Assembly: GCF_013409595.1 (NCBI RefSeq)
Contig: NZ_JACCBD010000001.1
Coordinates: 2,232,001-2,296,000, forward strand
Direction: 5' to 3'
Source of the DNA: Leucobacter aridicollis
Lineage (GTDB): Bacteria > Actinomycetota > Actinomycetes > Actinomycetales > Microbacteriaceae
Length of the DNA: 64,000 nt
Shown here: one piece after another, positions 43,055 to 51,689 of the stretch
Layout of the letters: every line of letters begins with the position of its first letter
Position numbering within the stretch: the first letter of the stretch is position 1
Translations under genes and position numbers: made by a program
Notes under the pieces: generated by a model
Told to the model about the DNA's origin: nothing
What the model saw: the letters and a program-made list of their open reading frames with translations, nothing else
Database searches by the model: none

Positions 43055-44076
43055 CAGAGCACCTTCAGTCCATTCTCGGCAAGCGGCCTGACGAGGTCGC
43101 CTATCCGGTCGAATCCTTCGCCGACAGTGTCGCCGGCCTGGTATCGGTAGTGAATCCCTTCGAGGATCACTGCGAGCTTGTACGCTGCGAACGCGCGGTA
43201 CCACCTCAGGTCGGGCAGCGTCATCCCGGACTGGGCCGCGTAATAGTCGGCTAGTTCCTCAAACGTCGGATAGCCCGCGGCGGGGTCGACCGCGCTCGAG
43301 ATAGCACCGCCGCTGGGAAGGTTGCCGATCTCCCAGTACAGGGCGAAGATGCCGAGGTCGACAAGGGGGTCACCGAGGGTCGCCATCTCCCAGTCGAGGA
43401 TCGCGGACACGCGGGGCGGCTTACCGTCGACAAGCACGTTGTCCAGCCGATAGTCGCCGTGCACGATTCCGGTGCGCGTGGTCTCCGGCACCTCCACCTC
43501 GAGCGCGGCCTGCAGCTGGTCGAGCTCGGGCACTTCCCGCGAGCGCGACGCGTTGAGCTGACGCCGCCAGGTCGAAAGCTGGCGCGCGAGATACCCGTCC
43601 GGCTTGCCAAACGATGCGAGCCCGACCGCGTTCACGTCGACCGAATGCAGCGCGGCGAGGTGATGCACGAGTTCGAAGCTCATCCCGCGGATCTCCTCGC
43701 GGGCGTAGGCCGCGTTCTGGGCGCGGTCAACGACGACTTTGCCCGGTGCCTTCTCCATCAGAAAGAAGGGCGTTCCCGTGATTGGGCCGTCCGTGTCGTC
43801 GACGAGGTCGATCGCCACGGGAACGGGGATCGCCGTGCCTGCGAGCGCCGAAATAACACGATGCTCGCGGGCCATGTCGTGGGCGCTCGAGAGCACGTGG
43901 CCCAGCGGCGGCCGCCGCAACACCATCGGAACGCGGGCGCCCTCGATCGCGTAGGTCAGATTCGACCGACCCCCGGCAATCACCGCAGCGCGGAGCGGTC
44001 CAGCCGCAAGATCTGGATGGGCCCCGCTGAACCATTTGGACAGCGCGGCAACGTCTAGGCCTGGGATCTCAGGCAT
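43054..44076 (-). CDS. APH-type phosphotransferase (hydroxyacyl-CoA kinase candidate)
   Basis: A 340-residue aminoglycoside-phosphotransferase-fold protein. Catalytic loop IVHGDYRLDNVLVD, metal site ILDWEMATLGDPLVDLG, nucleotide-loop Lys/Arg region VLRRPPLGHVL. This subgroup (often called phosphotransferase family protein) pairs with ACAD10/11-like dehydrogenases, as here; drug resistance is unlikely. ATG at 44076 with an AGGT site is used. First gene of its operon; an 18-bp TetR palindrome is 46-63 bases upstream. Confidence 0.9.
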   Translation of the reverse strand: MPEIPGLDVAALSKWFSGAHPDLAAGPLRAAVIAGGRSNLTYAIEGARVPMVLRRPPLGHVLSSAHDMAREHRVISALAGTAIPVPVAIDLVDDTDGPITGTPFFLMEKAPGKVVVDRAQNAAYAREEIRGMSFELVHHLAALHSVDVNAVGLASFGKPDGYLARQLSTWRRQLNASRSREVPELDQLQAALEVEVPETTRTGIVHGDYRLDNVLVDGKPPRVSAILDWEMATLGDPLVDLGIFALYWEIGNLPSGGAISSAVDPAAGYPTFEELADYYAAQSGMTLPDLRWYRAFAAYKLAVILEGIHYRYQAGDTVGEGFDRIGDLVRPLAENGLKVL

Positions 44077-44121
44077 CGGCACCTGTCTTCCTACGGCTCG
44101 GCTTCGAACCGTAGGGCCAGC

Positions 44122-44139
44122 ATACCGGATGGTCGGTAT
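44122..44139 (-). promoter_or_regulatory. TetR operator, kinase-ACAD-ligase operon
   Basis: ATACCG-GATGGT-CGGTAT is a palindrome with perfect 6-bp arms. On the minus strand its last bases form CCGGTATGCT, a -10-like box, the same geometry as at 33891. Matches the sites before livG and the SDR-tetR operon. Confidence 0.72.
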
Positions 44140-44375
44140 GTTCGCGACACGTGCTTTTTGGAATGGTCGGGTAGCGCCAGGAATGGCACATGCGGCAGCC
44201 ACACCGCCAGCACCGAGCCCCAGCCCCCAACCACCTCAGCGCCAGCACCTGGGATCGACAGGTCTAATGCCAGATTGCCCCGGCGGGGGCTTTTCTTCAG
44301 CAGATCACATTGGAATCGCTGGCGGGCCGGGCGGGGGTGGGGCCCGGCGGGCCCGGGCGGGTGGAGAGCGTGGAC
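44140..44375. other. intergenic region between kinase operon promoter and QsdR-type gene
   Basis: No credible gene. It contains a small stem, GCCCC (44277-44281) with GGGGC (44286-44290), followed by TTTT on the plus strand, and a G-quadruplex-type tract at 44324-44342. Reading frames across it are proline/arginine-rich and of no known family. Confidence 0.5.
44324..44342 (+). other. G-quadruplex motif
   Basis: Four G runs of 3, 3, 5 and 4 bases separated by 1-2 bases (44324-44342), 34 bases past the stop codon of the QsdR-type gene. It fits the G3-N1-7 pattern; in such GC-rich DNA chance occurrence is not excluded. Confidence 0.4.
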
Positions 44376-45011
44376 CTACCCGTCGACGCGCAGCAGGAGA
44401 CGGAAGGCCGCGCCCGCCCGCTCGACACTGGGCTCATCACCCGAGATGAGGTCAGCGTACGAGAACGACTCCGAGACCCGAGAGAGCAGGTACGCAAGGC
44501 CGGCCGGGTCGATGGCGCCACCGAGTGGCTCATCGCCGAGGTCCCTGCGCACGAGCCACTCGACCGTCGCGAGGAAGCGCCGCTGAATCGGGCTCTCCTT
44601 CGTGGTGAGCAGGCGCAGTGCGCGGGCGGGCTCGCGGCGAAGGAAGGTCCGGAAGTACGTCGAGTTAATGAGGCCGTCGACGAACTCGGTGAGCATGGCC
44701 GCCACGCGCGGCGCCCCGGAGAGGTGCTCGGCCGCGTGTTCGGCCTGCACGAATGTTGGCACGGCGAGTGACCAGAGCACTTCGCTGAGCAGCGCGTCAC
44801 GATTGCCGACCCACCTGAAGAGCGAGGTGCGGTCGACGCCGAGCTCGGCTGCGAGCTCGCCCATGCTGATCCGGTTGCCCGCGATGAACGCCTCACGGGC
44901 GCCCTCAAAGGCGCGCATCGCGTCGTCGCGAGTGTCGATGCGATCGGAAAGCAGCGACGGCGCGGCGGCGAGTCCGACCTCGGCGATGGACGCTCCAACT
45001 GTGCTCTGCAT
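44376..45011 (-). CDS. QsdR-type TetR family regulator
   Basis: A 211-residue TetR protein with a helix-turn-helix ISMGELAAELGVDRTSLFRWVGNRDALLSEVLW (about 47-80), like QsdR of Rhodococcus; the family C-terminal domain has LINSTYFRTFLRREPARALRLLTT. QsdR in Rhodococcus represses a quorum-signal lactonase, but no lactonase is here. It is divergent from thiolase-SDR-MaoC and is the likely regulator of that operon. ATG at 45011. Confidence 0.85.
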   Translation of the reverse strand: MQSTVGASIAEVGLAAAPSLLSDRIDTRDDAMRAFEGAREAFIAGNRISMGELAAELGVDRTSLFRWVGNRDALLSEVLWSLAVPTFVQAEHAAEHLSGAPRVAAMLTEFVDGLINSTYFRTFLRREPARALRLLTTKESPIQRRFLATVEWLVRRDLGDEPLGGAIDPAGLAYLLSRVSESFSYADLISGDEPSVERAGAAFRLLLRVDG

Positions 45012-45382
45012 TCGAATACTCTATCCGGCACGTGTATTCATCATGCAACATTTTCAAGAACAGTGTCCACATTCTGAATAATGATGCATACTGGTCACGA
45101 TCACCGACGATCGGAGAGCCGATGACACTGCCCGACGAAGCGCCCTGGCCCGCAGGCCAGCCGCCGCTCCGGTCGCTGCTGCATTCACGGCCCGTTTTCC
45201 GATCTCCACGTCTGCGCCCGCGCCTGCGCCCAGGCGGTGAGCTTCAGCGCCTGAGGCCTGCGCCCCAGCGGCGAGCGCCGACCCGATCTTCCGCGCCCCG
45301 ACCCGTGCACACGCGCTGAGGCCCGCCCACGACGCCGCACCCGAACTTTCCCCTACCCGATCCCAATCCCGAGGAGAACCAG
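45012..45382. other. divergent promoter region between QsdR-type gene and thiolase
   Basis: 371 bases. GAATAC (45014-45019) and GTATTC (45034-45039) form an inverted repeat next to the regulator start, a candidate operator; the AT-rich stretch 45035-45105 is the likely promoter area. An ATG at 45122 with GGAG 5 bases upstream opens a 65-codon arginine/proline-rich frame to 45319 that I cannot assign to any family and regard as unproven. Confidence 0.5.
45014..45039. promoter_or_regulatory. candidate QsdR-type operator
   Basis: GAATAC-N14-GTATTC inverted repeat beginning three bases upstream of the regulator ATG, in the divergent promoter region. Only symmetry and place support it. Confidence 0.4.
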
Positions 45383-46606
45383 ATGCCAGAGGCATACATC
45401 GTTTCAACAGCCCGCTCACCGATCGGACGCGCCCGCAAGGGTTCGCTGGCCTCGCTCCGCGGGGACGACCTCGCCGCCCGCATGGTGCAGGCCGCGCTCG
45501 ATCAGGTGCCCGGCCTCGATCCAACGCGAGTCGAAGACATCATTCTCGGGACCGGCCAGCCGGCCGGCGAGCAGGGGTTCAATCTCGCGCGCATCGTGTC
45601 AGTCATTCTCGGCCTCGACACGGTTCCCGGAACGACGGTGAACCGCTACTGTTCATCCTCGCTGCAGAGCACCCGCATGGCCTTCCACGCAATCAAGGCC
45701 GGAGAGGGCGATATCTTCGTGTCCGCCGGTGTCGAAATGGTGAGCCGGTTCACGCAGGGCATGGCTGACGCCACTCCGGGGGTCGTCATCGAGAACCCGA
45801 TCTTCGCCGACGCGATGGCGCGCACCGAGTCGCGCGCAGTCGCGGGCGCGCCGAAGTGGGAGGACCCGCGCGCGTCTGGGCTGCTCCCCGACCCGTACAT
45901 CGCGATGGGGCAGACCGCCGAGAACGTCGCGCAGCTGCACGGGATTACCAGGGACGAGCAGGATGCATTCGCGGCTCGCTCGCAGCAGCGCGCCGAGGCC
46001 GCGATCACGTCAGGCTTCTGGTCGCGCGACATCACCCCGGTCACGCTTGCCGATGGCACGGTGGTCTCCGCCGACGACGGCCCGCGCCCCGGCGTGACCG
46101 TTGAGGCGCTCGCTGGACTCGACCCGGTGTTCCGCCCGGATGGGACCGTCACCGCGGGCAACTGCTGCCCGCTCAACGATGGCGCGGCCGCCCTCGTCGT
46201 CGTGTCCGACACTGTCGTGAACGAGCTCGGCCTGGAGCCGCTCGCGCGGATCGTGTCGACCGGCGTGAGTGGCCTCTCCCCCGAGATCATGGGCCTCGGG
46301 CCGGTCGAGGCGTCGAAGCGCGCGCTCGCGAAGGCCGGACTCGCCATCGGCGATATCGATCTCGTCGAGATCAACGAGGCGTTCGCGGCGCAGGTCATCC
46401 CCTCCGCCAGGGAACTCGGCATCGACGAGGATCGCCTGAACGTCCACGGCGGCGCGATCGCCGTTGGCCACCCGTTCGGCATGACCGGCGCCCGCATCAC
46501 GTCGACGCTCATCAACGGCCTGCGCGAGACGGGCGGGCGTTACGGCCTCGAGACCATGTGCGTTGGCGGCGGCCAGGGCATGGCGATGGTGCTCGAGCGG
46601 CTCTAA
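45383..46606 (+). CDS. acetyl-CoA C-acyltransferase (thiolase)
   Basis: Degradative-type thiolase, 407 residues, that would split 3-ketoacyl-CoA. Nucleophile Cys90 in VNRYCSSSLQS, catalytic His in GGAIAVGHPFGMTGAR and the second Cys in ETMCVGGGQGMA are present. ATG at 45383 has GAGGAG 6 bases upstream. First of three genes with an SDR and a MaoC hydratase, a beta-oxidation-like set. Confidence 0.95.
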   Translation: MPEAYIVSTARSPIGRARKGSLASLRGDDLAARMVQAALDQVPGLDPTRVEDIILGTGQPAGEQGFNLARIVSVILGLDTVPGTTVNRYCSSSLQSTRMAFHAIKAGEGDIFVSAGVEMVSRFTQGMADATPGVVIENPIFADAMARTESRAVAGAPKWEDPRASGLLPDPYIAMGQTAENVAQLHGITRDEQDAFAARSQQRAEAAITSGFWSRDITPVTLADGTVVSADDGPRPGVTVEALAGLDPVFRPDGTVTAGNCCPLNDGAAALVVVSDTVVNELGLEPLARIVSTGVSGLSPEIMGLGPVEASKRALAKAGLAIGDIDLVEINEAFAAQVIPSARELGIDEDRLNVHGGAIAVGHPFGMTGARITSTLINGLRETGGRYGLETMCVGGGQGMAMVLERL

Positions 46607-46654
46607 TCGCGGCCCAGGCAGACACACTCACATCACACTCGAAAGGACTTTCAC

Positions 46655-47404
46655 ATGAATCGCATTGCCATCGTCACCGGCGCAGCTCGCGGGATCGGCG
46701 CAGCGACCGCGCTTCGGCTCGCCAAGGACGGCCACGCGGTCGCCGTACTCGATCTCGACGAGGCCGCGTGCGCGGACACCGTCACCGCCATCACCGAGGC
46801 CGGCGGGCGAGCGATCGCCGTCGGTGCGAACGTCGCAGACGGCGCCGCCGTCGAAGCTGCGGTCGCACGGGTGACCGAGGAGCTCGGCGCGCCGACCATC
46901 CTCATCAACAACGCGGGCATTATCCGCGACAACATGCTCTTCAAGATGACCGAGGACGATTGGGACGCGGTGCTTGGCGTGCACCTGCGCGGCGCATTCC
47001 TCATGAGCCGCGCGGTGCAGAAGCACCAGGTCGAGGCGGGCTGGGGTCGCATCGTGAACCTCTCGAGCACCTCGGCGCTCGGCAACCGTGGCCAGGCAAA
47101 CTACTCGGCCGCGAAGGCAGGCATGCAGGGCTTCACGAAGACGCTCGCCATCGAGCTCGGGCGCTACGGTGTCACGGCGAACTCGATCGCTCCCGGCTTC
47201 ATCGTGTCGGATATGACCCGCGCCACGGCCGAGCGCCTCGGCGTGACGTTCGAGGACTTCGTTGGCCACATGGTCTCTGAGATCCCCGTTGCCCGGGCAG
47301 GGAAGCCGGAGGACATCGCGAACGCCGCCGCATTCTTCTGCTCCGAGGAGGCCGGGTTCGTCTCGGGCCAGGTGCTCTACGTGGCGGGAGGGCCGAAGGC
47401 ATGA
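46655..47404 (+). CDS. FabG-like SDR, likely 3-hydroxyacyl-CoA dehydrogenase
   Basis: A 249-residue short-chain dehydrogenase: TGAARGIGAATALRL, VLDLDEAAC (Asp suggests NAD preference), NNAGIIRDNMLFKM, NLSSTSA and YSAAK, with APGFIVSDM typical of FabG/PhaB-like enzymes. Between thiolase and MaoC genes, it most likely oxidises the 3-hydroxyacyl-CoA intermediate. Its stop overlaps the MaoC start (ATGA). Confidence 0.92.
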   Translation: MNRIAIVTGAARGIGAATALRLAKDGHAVAVLDLDEAACADTVTAITEAGGRAIAVGANVADGAAVEAAVARVTEELGAPTILINNAGIIRDNMLFKMTEDDWDAVLGVHLRGAFLMSRAVQKHQVEAGWGRIVNLSSTSALGNRGQANYSAAKAGMQGFTKTLAIELGRYGVTANSIAPGFIVSDMTRATAERLGVTFEDFVGHMVSEIPVARAGKPEDIANAAAFFCSEEAGFVSGQVLYVAGGPKA

Positions 47405-47856
47405 CAATCTCGGTTGCGCATCCCTCGGCACTTCCCGAGGCCATCGGCCAGTCGGCCGTCAGCGACTGGCTGCTCGTCGATCAGGCTCGCATCCAGGCGT
47501 TTGCCGACGCGACGGGCGATCACCAATGGATCCATCTCGATGCCGAGCGCGCCGCGGCCGGCCCGTTTGGCTCGACGATCGCGCACGGCTACCTCACGCT
47601 GTCGTTGATTCCGCACCTGAGCGGCGACCTGCTCGCAATCGATAACGTCGCCATGGCGGTGAACTACGGCCTCGACCGCGTCCGCTTCCTGCAGCCGGTG
47701 AAGTCGGGAGCTCGCGTACGCGCCCGGGTAGAGATCGCCTCGGCAGAGGAGAGCAAGCAGGGCTGGCGAGTCGGATCGAAGACGACCATCGAGATCGAGG
47801 GCGAGGAGACGCCGGCGCTTGTCGCCGAGACGATCGCGCTCTACGTCGCGGGCTGA
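47401..47856 (+). CDS. MaoC family (R)-specific enoyl-CoA hydratase
   Basis: A 151-residue hot-dog protein with the hydratase 2 motif FADATGDHQWIHLD, carrying the catalytic Asp and His, and the conserved PFGSTIAHGYLTLSLIP. It matches NodN/MaoC-type enoyl-CoA hydratases. With the SDR and thiolase it completes hydration, oxidation and cleavage of enoyl-CoA. Confidence 0.93.
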   Translation: MTISVAHPSALPEAIGQSAVSDWLLVDQARIQAFADATGDHQWIHLDAERAAAGPFGSTIAHGYLTLSLIPHLSGDLLAIDNVAMAVNYGLDRVRFLQPVKSGARVRARVEIASAEESKQGWRVGSKTTIEIEGEETPALVAETIALYVAG

Positions 47857-47867
47857 CCTCGCACGAG

Positions 47868-47908
47868 AACGGGCGGGTGGGCGGGACGTTCCCGCACACC
47901 CGCCCGTT
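47868..47908. terminator. terminator after the MaoC gene
   Basis: A long two-part stem: 47868-47879 with 47897-47908 (12 bp), and an inner GCGGG/CCCGC with ACGTT loop. Between convergent genes, so it may serve both. Confidence 0.9.
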
Positions 47909-47923
47909 TCGAACGTCGTGGCG

Positions 47924-48808
47924 TTAGGCCGCGCGTGGCACGAACCGCATCGAGTCGACCCGCTCGGCAATCAGCTCGATCCGAGCCCAGCGTTCCTGCA
48001 GCCTGCCGAGCAGCTCAGTGAGGCCGTCGCGGTCGAGGCCCTCCTCAAGCAGCAAATGGACCTCAGTCTCCGGGGCGGTGAGGTCGCCCACGGGATCACC
48101 CGGAAGGAGCGCCAGCGCGCGCAGCGACGGCTCGCCGGCCGCCCCAGCAAGGAACGCCTGCCGCACATCAGGATCGGCCCAGGCCGGCGGGCGCGGCGTG
48201 CCGAGTGCCATCGATTCGAGCTCTGGCCGCCGGACCCCGAACTGCACGTCGACGGAGCCGGGGTCGACGATGATCAGGTCCGTCCCCTCCTGCGCGGCGG
48301 CGATCGCGGCCTGCGGCCCGGGCACCGGGATCGGTCGCGAACCGGGATTCCAGCGCTGCATCGCTTCGACGGACGAGAACACGGGCATCACTCGGCGGCC
48401 GTCCGGGCTGGCGACTGTCACGATCGACAGCTCCTGCGTCTTCTCGACGATCCTGCCGTCGGGGGTCTCGCCGAGCTCGCCGGCTTCGGCGAGCAGCGGC
48501 ACCAGCAGGCGGCTCTTCGAGAGCTCGACGAGCACGGCCTGGCGCAGTGCCGCGAGCTCCGCAATGACCGCAGGTGCCGCGCCGCCATCGCGGTAGCGCT
48601 CGCCTGCGGCGCGCATCGCTGCGACCGCCGCCGCGAGCCCGGGCGGCGAGGCACCGTCGTCGTCAGCGAAGGCCGTCTCGTGATGGTCAAACGTGCGACC
48701 GGCCCAGGGAAAACCTGCGGAGTCCGCGGCACCACCGGCGACAAGGCTTTCGGGAACCCCGGTCGACCGCGGGGTGTCCCCCGTCGACGGCAGTTTCTTT
48801 ATCGCCAT
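47924..48808 (-). CDS. SseB N-terminal domain protein
   Basis: A 294-residue soluble protein with the SseB-type domain at about 90-200: LVELSKSRLLVPLLAE, MPVFSSVEAMQRWNPGSRPIPV, and a C-terminal half ALLPGDPVGDLTAPETEVHLLLEEGLDRDGL. The cellular function of this domain in actinobacteria is unknown; it commonly lies next to priA/hisH as here. It starts 14 bases after priA. Confidence 0.85.
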   Translation of the reverse strand: MAIKKLPSTGDTPRSTGVPESLVAGGAADSAGFPWAGRTFDHHETAFADDDGASPPGLAAAVAAMRAAGERYRDGGAAPAVIAELAALRQAVLVELSKSRLLVPLLAEAGELGETPDGRIVEKTQELSIVTVASPDGRRVMPVFSSVEAMQRWNPGSRPIPVPGPQAAIAAAQEGTDLIIVDPGSVDVQFGVRRPELESMALGTPRPPAWADPDVRQAFLAGAAGEPSLRALALLPGDPVGDLTAPETEVHLLLEEGLDRDGLTELLGRLQERWARIELIAERVDSMRFVPRAA

Positions 48809-48822
48809 GGCCTGACCCGCCG

Positions 48823-49572
48823 CTACCTGCCCGCGACGTCGAGCGCGGCCGGCAGCGTGAACGCGCCGTCGTAGAGCGCCTTGCCGATGATCGCTCCCTC
48901 AACGCCGTGCGGGACCGCCTCGCGGAGCGTCGCGATGTCGTCGAGGGTCGAAATGCCGCCCGAGGCGACGACCGGGCGGTCCGTGCGGGAGCACACCTTC
49001 TTGAGCAGCTCGACGTTGGGGCCGGCCATCATCCCGTCCTTGGTGACGTCGGTCACGACGTAGCGTGGGCACTCAGCATCTTCGAGACGCTCGAGCACGT
49101 CCCACAGGTTGCCGCCGTCCTCGGTCCAGCCGCGCGTGGCGAGCGTCTCGCCGCGCACGTCCAGCCCGACGGCGATCTGCTCGCCGTAGTGCGCGATGAC
49201 CGCACGAGTCCATTCGGGGTTCTCGAGCGCCGCCGTGCCGAGGTTGACGCGCGCCGCGCCCATCTCGAGCGCCGCCTCGAGGCTCTGATCGTCGCGGATG
49301 CCGCCAGAGAACTCGATCTTCACGCGGCTGCCGGCGCGGGCGATGATCTTCCGGGCGACACCGACGTTGGTGCCGCGGCCGAAGGCCGCGTCGAGGTCGA
49401 CAAGGTGGATCCACTCGGCGCCCTGCTCGATCCAGTCCATCGCCGCGTCGACCGGGCTGCCATAGTTCGTCTCGGTGCCTGCCGCACCCTGGGTGAGCCG
49501 CACGGCCTTGCCATCGACCATGTCGATCGCGGGCAGCAGTTGCAGTTTCGGGCTCGACGCGAGCTCGGTCAT
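48823..49572 (-). CDS. priA: phosphoribosyl isomerase PriA (HisA/TrpF)
   Basis: A TIM-barrel isomerase of 249 residues. In actinobacteria this HisA homologue serves both histidine and tryptophan synthesis. [18 protein letters not shown] with the first catalytic Asp, [38 protein letters not shown] with the second Asp, and [12 protein letters not shown] are intact. No separate trpF is in the window. Start overlaps hisH stop (TGATG). Confidence 0.93.
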   Translation of the reverse strand: MTELASSPKLQLLPAIDMVDGKAVRLTQGAAGTETNYGSPVDAAMDWIEQGAEWIHLVDLDAAFGRGTNVGVARKIIARAGSRVKIEFSGGIRDDQSLEAALEMGAARVNLGTAALENPEWTRAVIAHYGEQIAVGLDVRGETLATRGWTEDGGNLWDVLERLEDAECPRYVVTDVTKDGMMAGPNVELLKKVCSRTDRPVVASGGISTLDDIATLREAVPHGVEGAIIGKALYDGAFTLPAALDVAGR

Positions 49573-50240
49573 CAGTTCTCCTTGGGGGTGCGGGTGGGGG
49601 TCAGCGAGGTGATCCAGTTGCGCAGCAGCTGGATGCCGGCCTCGCCGGACTTCTCTGGGTGAAACTGGGTGGCGCTCAGCGGGCCGTTCTCGACGGCGGC
49701 GACAAAGGGTTCGCCGTACTCAGACCAGGTCACCTTGGGTGCCGTCGCCGTGGAGCGGCCCTCGAGCGTCCACGCGGTCGCAGCGTTCGAGTGCACGAAG
49801 TAGAACCGCTCGTCGCCGAGGCCGCGCAGCAGCACCGAGTCCTCCGGCGCGGACACCGTGTTCCAGCCCATGTGCGGCAACGTCGGCGCCTCGAGCTGGC
49901 GAACCGTGCCCGGCCACTCGCCAAGCCCCTCGGTCTCGACGCCCCGCTCGATCCCACGCTCGAACATCACCTGGAGCCCGACGCAGACGCCGAGGACCGG
50001 GCGGCCACCGGCGAGCCGCCGACCAATGAGCTCGTGCCCCTGGATCGCGCGCAGCTGCGCCATCACCGCGTCGAATGCGCCGACGCCGGGCACGAACAGC
50101 CCGTCGGCGTCCAACACGGCCTGCGGGTCGGCGGTGAGCTCCACTTCGGCGCCGGCACGAATGAGTGCCTTCACCGCAGAGTGCACGTTGCCCGACCCGT
50201 AGTCGAGCACGGCGACGCGCGGTGCGCCGCTTGCGCTCAC
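49572..50240 (-). CDS. hisH: imidazole glycerol phosphate synthase glutaminase subunit
   Basis: A class I glutamine amidotransferase of 222 residues supplying ammonia to HisF. Triad Cys86 (LGVCVGLQ), His194 and Glu196 (TQFHPEKS). GTG start overlaps the hisB stop by 4 bases. The synthase subunit hisF is not seen downstream; the SseB gene takes that place. Confidence 0.95.
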   Translation of the reverse strand: MSASGAPRVAVLDYGSGNVHSAVKALIRAGAEVELTADPQAVLDADGLFVPGVGAFDAVMAQLRAIQGHELIGRRLAGGRPVLGVCVGLQVMFERGIERGVETEGLGEWPGTVRQLEAPTLPHMGWNTVSAPEDSVLLRGLGDERFYFVHSNAATAWTLEGRSTATAPKVTWSEYGEPFVAAVENGPLSATQFHPEKSGEAGIQLLRNWITSLTPTRTPKEN

Positions 50241-50845
50241 AGGGCGCCCTTCGTCGAGGGGATGCCTGTCACCAGCGGATCCTTCGCCTTCGCGGTGCGG
50301 AACGCGCGCGCGAACGCCTTGAACTCGGCCTCGGCGATGTGGTGCGGGTCGCGGCCCTCGATGAGCCGCAGGTGCACAGACAGCCGCGCGTTCAGCGTGA
50401 TCGCTTCAAAGAAGTGGCGCACCATCGAGCCCGTGAAGTGGCCGCCGATGAGGTGGAACTCGAAGCCGGCGGGCTCGCCGGAGTGGACGAGGTAGGGCCT
50501 GCCCGAGATGTCGACGACCGCCTGGGCGAGTGCCTCGTCGAGCGGCACGAACGCGTCGCCGTAGCGCGAGATACCGCTCTTGTCGCCGAGCGCCTCAAGG
50601 ATCGCCTGGCCGAGCAGGATCCCGGTGTCTTCGACGGTGTGGTGCACGTCGATATGGACGTCGCCTTCCGCGCGCACCGTCAGGTCGGTGAGCGAGTGGC
50701 GCGCGAACGCAGTCAGCATATGGTCGAAGAACGGCACCCCGGTTTCGACATCGGCCTCACCGGTGCCATCGAGGTTCAGGCTCAGGCGAATAGCGGACTC
50801 ACTGGTGGCGCGTTCAAGCGTCGCGATGCGTGCAGCTGCGGTCAT
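50237..50845 (-). CDS. hisB: imidazoleglycerol-phosphate dehydratase
   Basis: A 202-residue manganese enzyme of histidine synthesis, monofunctional type. Metal-ligand histidines in [23 protein letters not shown] and HFFEAIT are present. It follows the CcdA-like gene by 10 bases. Confidence 0.96.
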   Translation of the reverse strand: MTAAARIATLERATSESAIRLSLNLDGTGEADVETGVPFFDHMLTAFARHSLTDLTVRAEGDVHIDVHHTVEDTGILLGQAILEALGDKSGISRYGDAFVPLDEALAQAVVDISGRPYLVHSGEPAGFEFHLIGGHFTGSMVRHFFEAITLNARLSVHLRLIEGRDPHHIAEAEFKAFARAFRTAKAKDPLVTGIPSTKGAL

Positions 50846-50855
50846 GCTCTCGATC

Positions 50856-51680
50856 CTACCGCGCGGCGTCGGTCTCCCGCTGCCGCGCCCGCCAGCGCAT
50901 CACACCCCAAATCGCGAGCGCGATCGCCCCGCCAACGGCAAGCACCAGCAGGTTGGAGATACCCGAGGTCGCCCGCATGACGTCGGCCTCGAGGCCGGCC
51001 TGCGTGCTCGCGTCGAGCACTCCCGAGAACTTCTGCGCACCGTCGGTCACGAGCATGAAGACGCCGACGGCGATGGTGAGGAGCCCGCCAATGATGTTGG
51101 ACCAGGCGTTGCGCCAACGTCCGATCACGAGCTCGCGGGGCCGCATGAGCTTGCGCACGCCAGGGATCCTCGTCCACAGGAGCGCGAGCAGCAGCAGCGG
51201 AACGGTCATACCCGCGGCGTAGAGCAGCATCGTGGCGCCGCCCATGAGCGCATTCCCGCCGAAGGCGGCCATCGCGAGGACGGCACCGAAGATCGGCCCG
51301 GCGCACCCGCCGGCCAGCCCATACACGGCGCCGAGCGCGTACACGGAGGCCACCGAAGTTCCCTTGGCGCTCTGCTGCCTAGTGAGGGCAGGGATCGGGA
51401 TGCCAAGCACCATCACGGCTCCCAACACGATCACGAGCACGAGCACCCACGTCATAATCCCGCTCCGGTGCGCGGCAACCCACGCACCGAGCGTGCCGGC
51501 GAGCAGGCCGAGCGGTACGAGCGCGGTCGCTAGGCCGAGGAAGAACCCTCCCGTGCGGGAGAACAGCTCACGCGGGCTGTGGAACGCGTAGGCGAAGAAC
51601 GCCGGCAGCACCATGACCGAGCAGGGGCTGAGAAGCGCGAGGGTCCCCCCGAGGAACGCGCCGAGCAGGCTCAGGTCCAT
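50856..51680 (-). CDS. CcdA/DsbD-like thiol transmembrane protein
   Basis: A 274-residue membrane protein with about six to seven helices that passes electrons from cytoplasmic thioredoxin to extracytoplasmic thiols. The two redox cysteines are in [11 protein letters not shown] (helix 1) and [11 protein letters not shown] (helix 4). It lies 9 bases after the DsbA-like gene, so the two probably form a redox pair. Confidence 0.88.
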   Translation of the reverse strand: MDLSLLGAFLGGTLALLSPCSVMVLPAFFAYAFHSPRELFSRTGGFFLGLATALVPLGLLAGTLGAWVAAHRSGIMTWVLVLVIVLGAVMVLGIPIPALTRQQSAKGTSVASVYALGAVYGLAGGCAGPIFGAVLAMAAFGGNALMGGATMLLYAAGMTVPLLLLALLWTRIPGVRKLMRPRELVIGRWRNAWSNIIGGLLTIAVGVFMLVTDGAQKFSGVLDASTQAGLEADVMRATSGISNLLVLAVGGAIALAIWGVMRWRARQRETDAAR

Positions 51681-51689
51681 GCGCGGGGG

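Noticed and set aside
43054..44076. Aminoglycoside resistance gene
   Set aside because: The APH fold is real, but the coupling to an ACAD10/11-type gene and the subgroup motifs indicate an acyl-CoA-linked kinase, not drug resistance.
44036..44449. Plus-strand frame across the kinase promoter and QsdR-type 3' end
   Set aside because: Pro/Arg/Gly-rich, no ribosome site, overlaps the operator and two genes.
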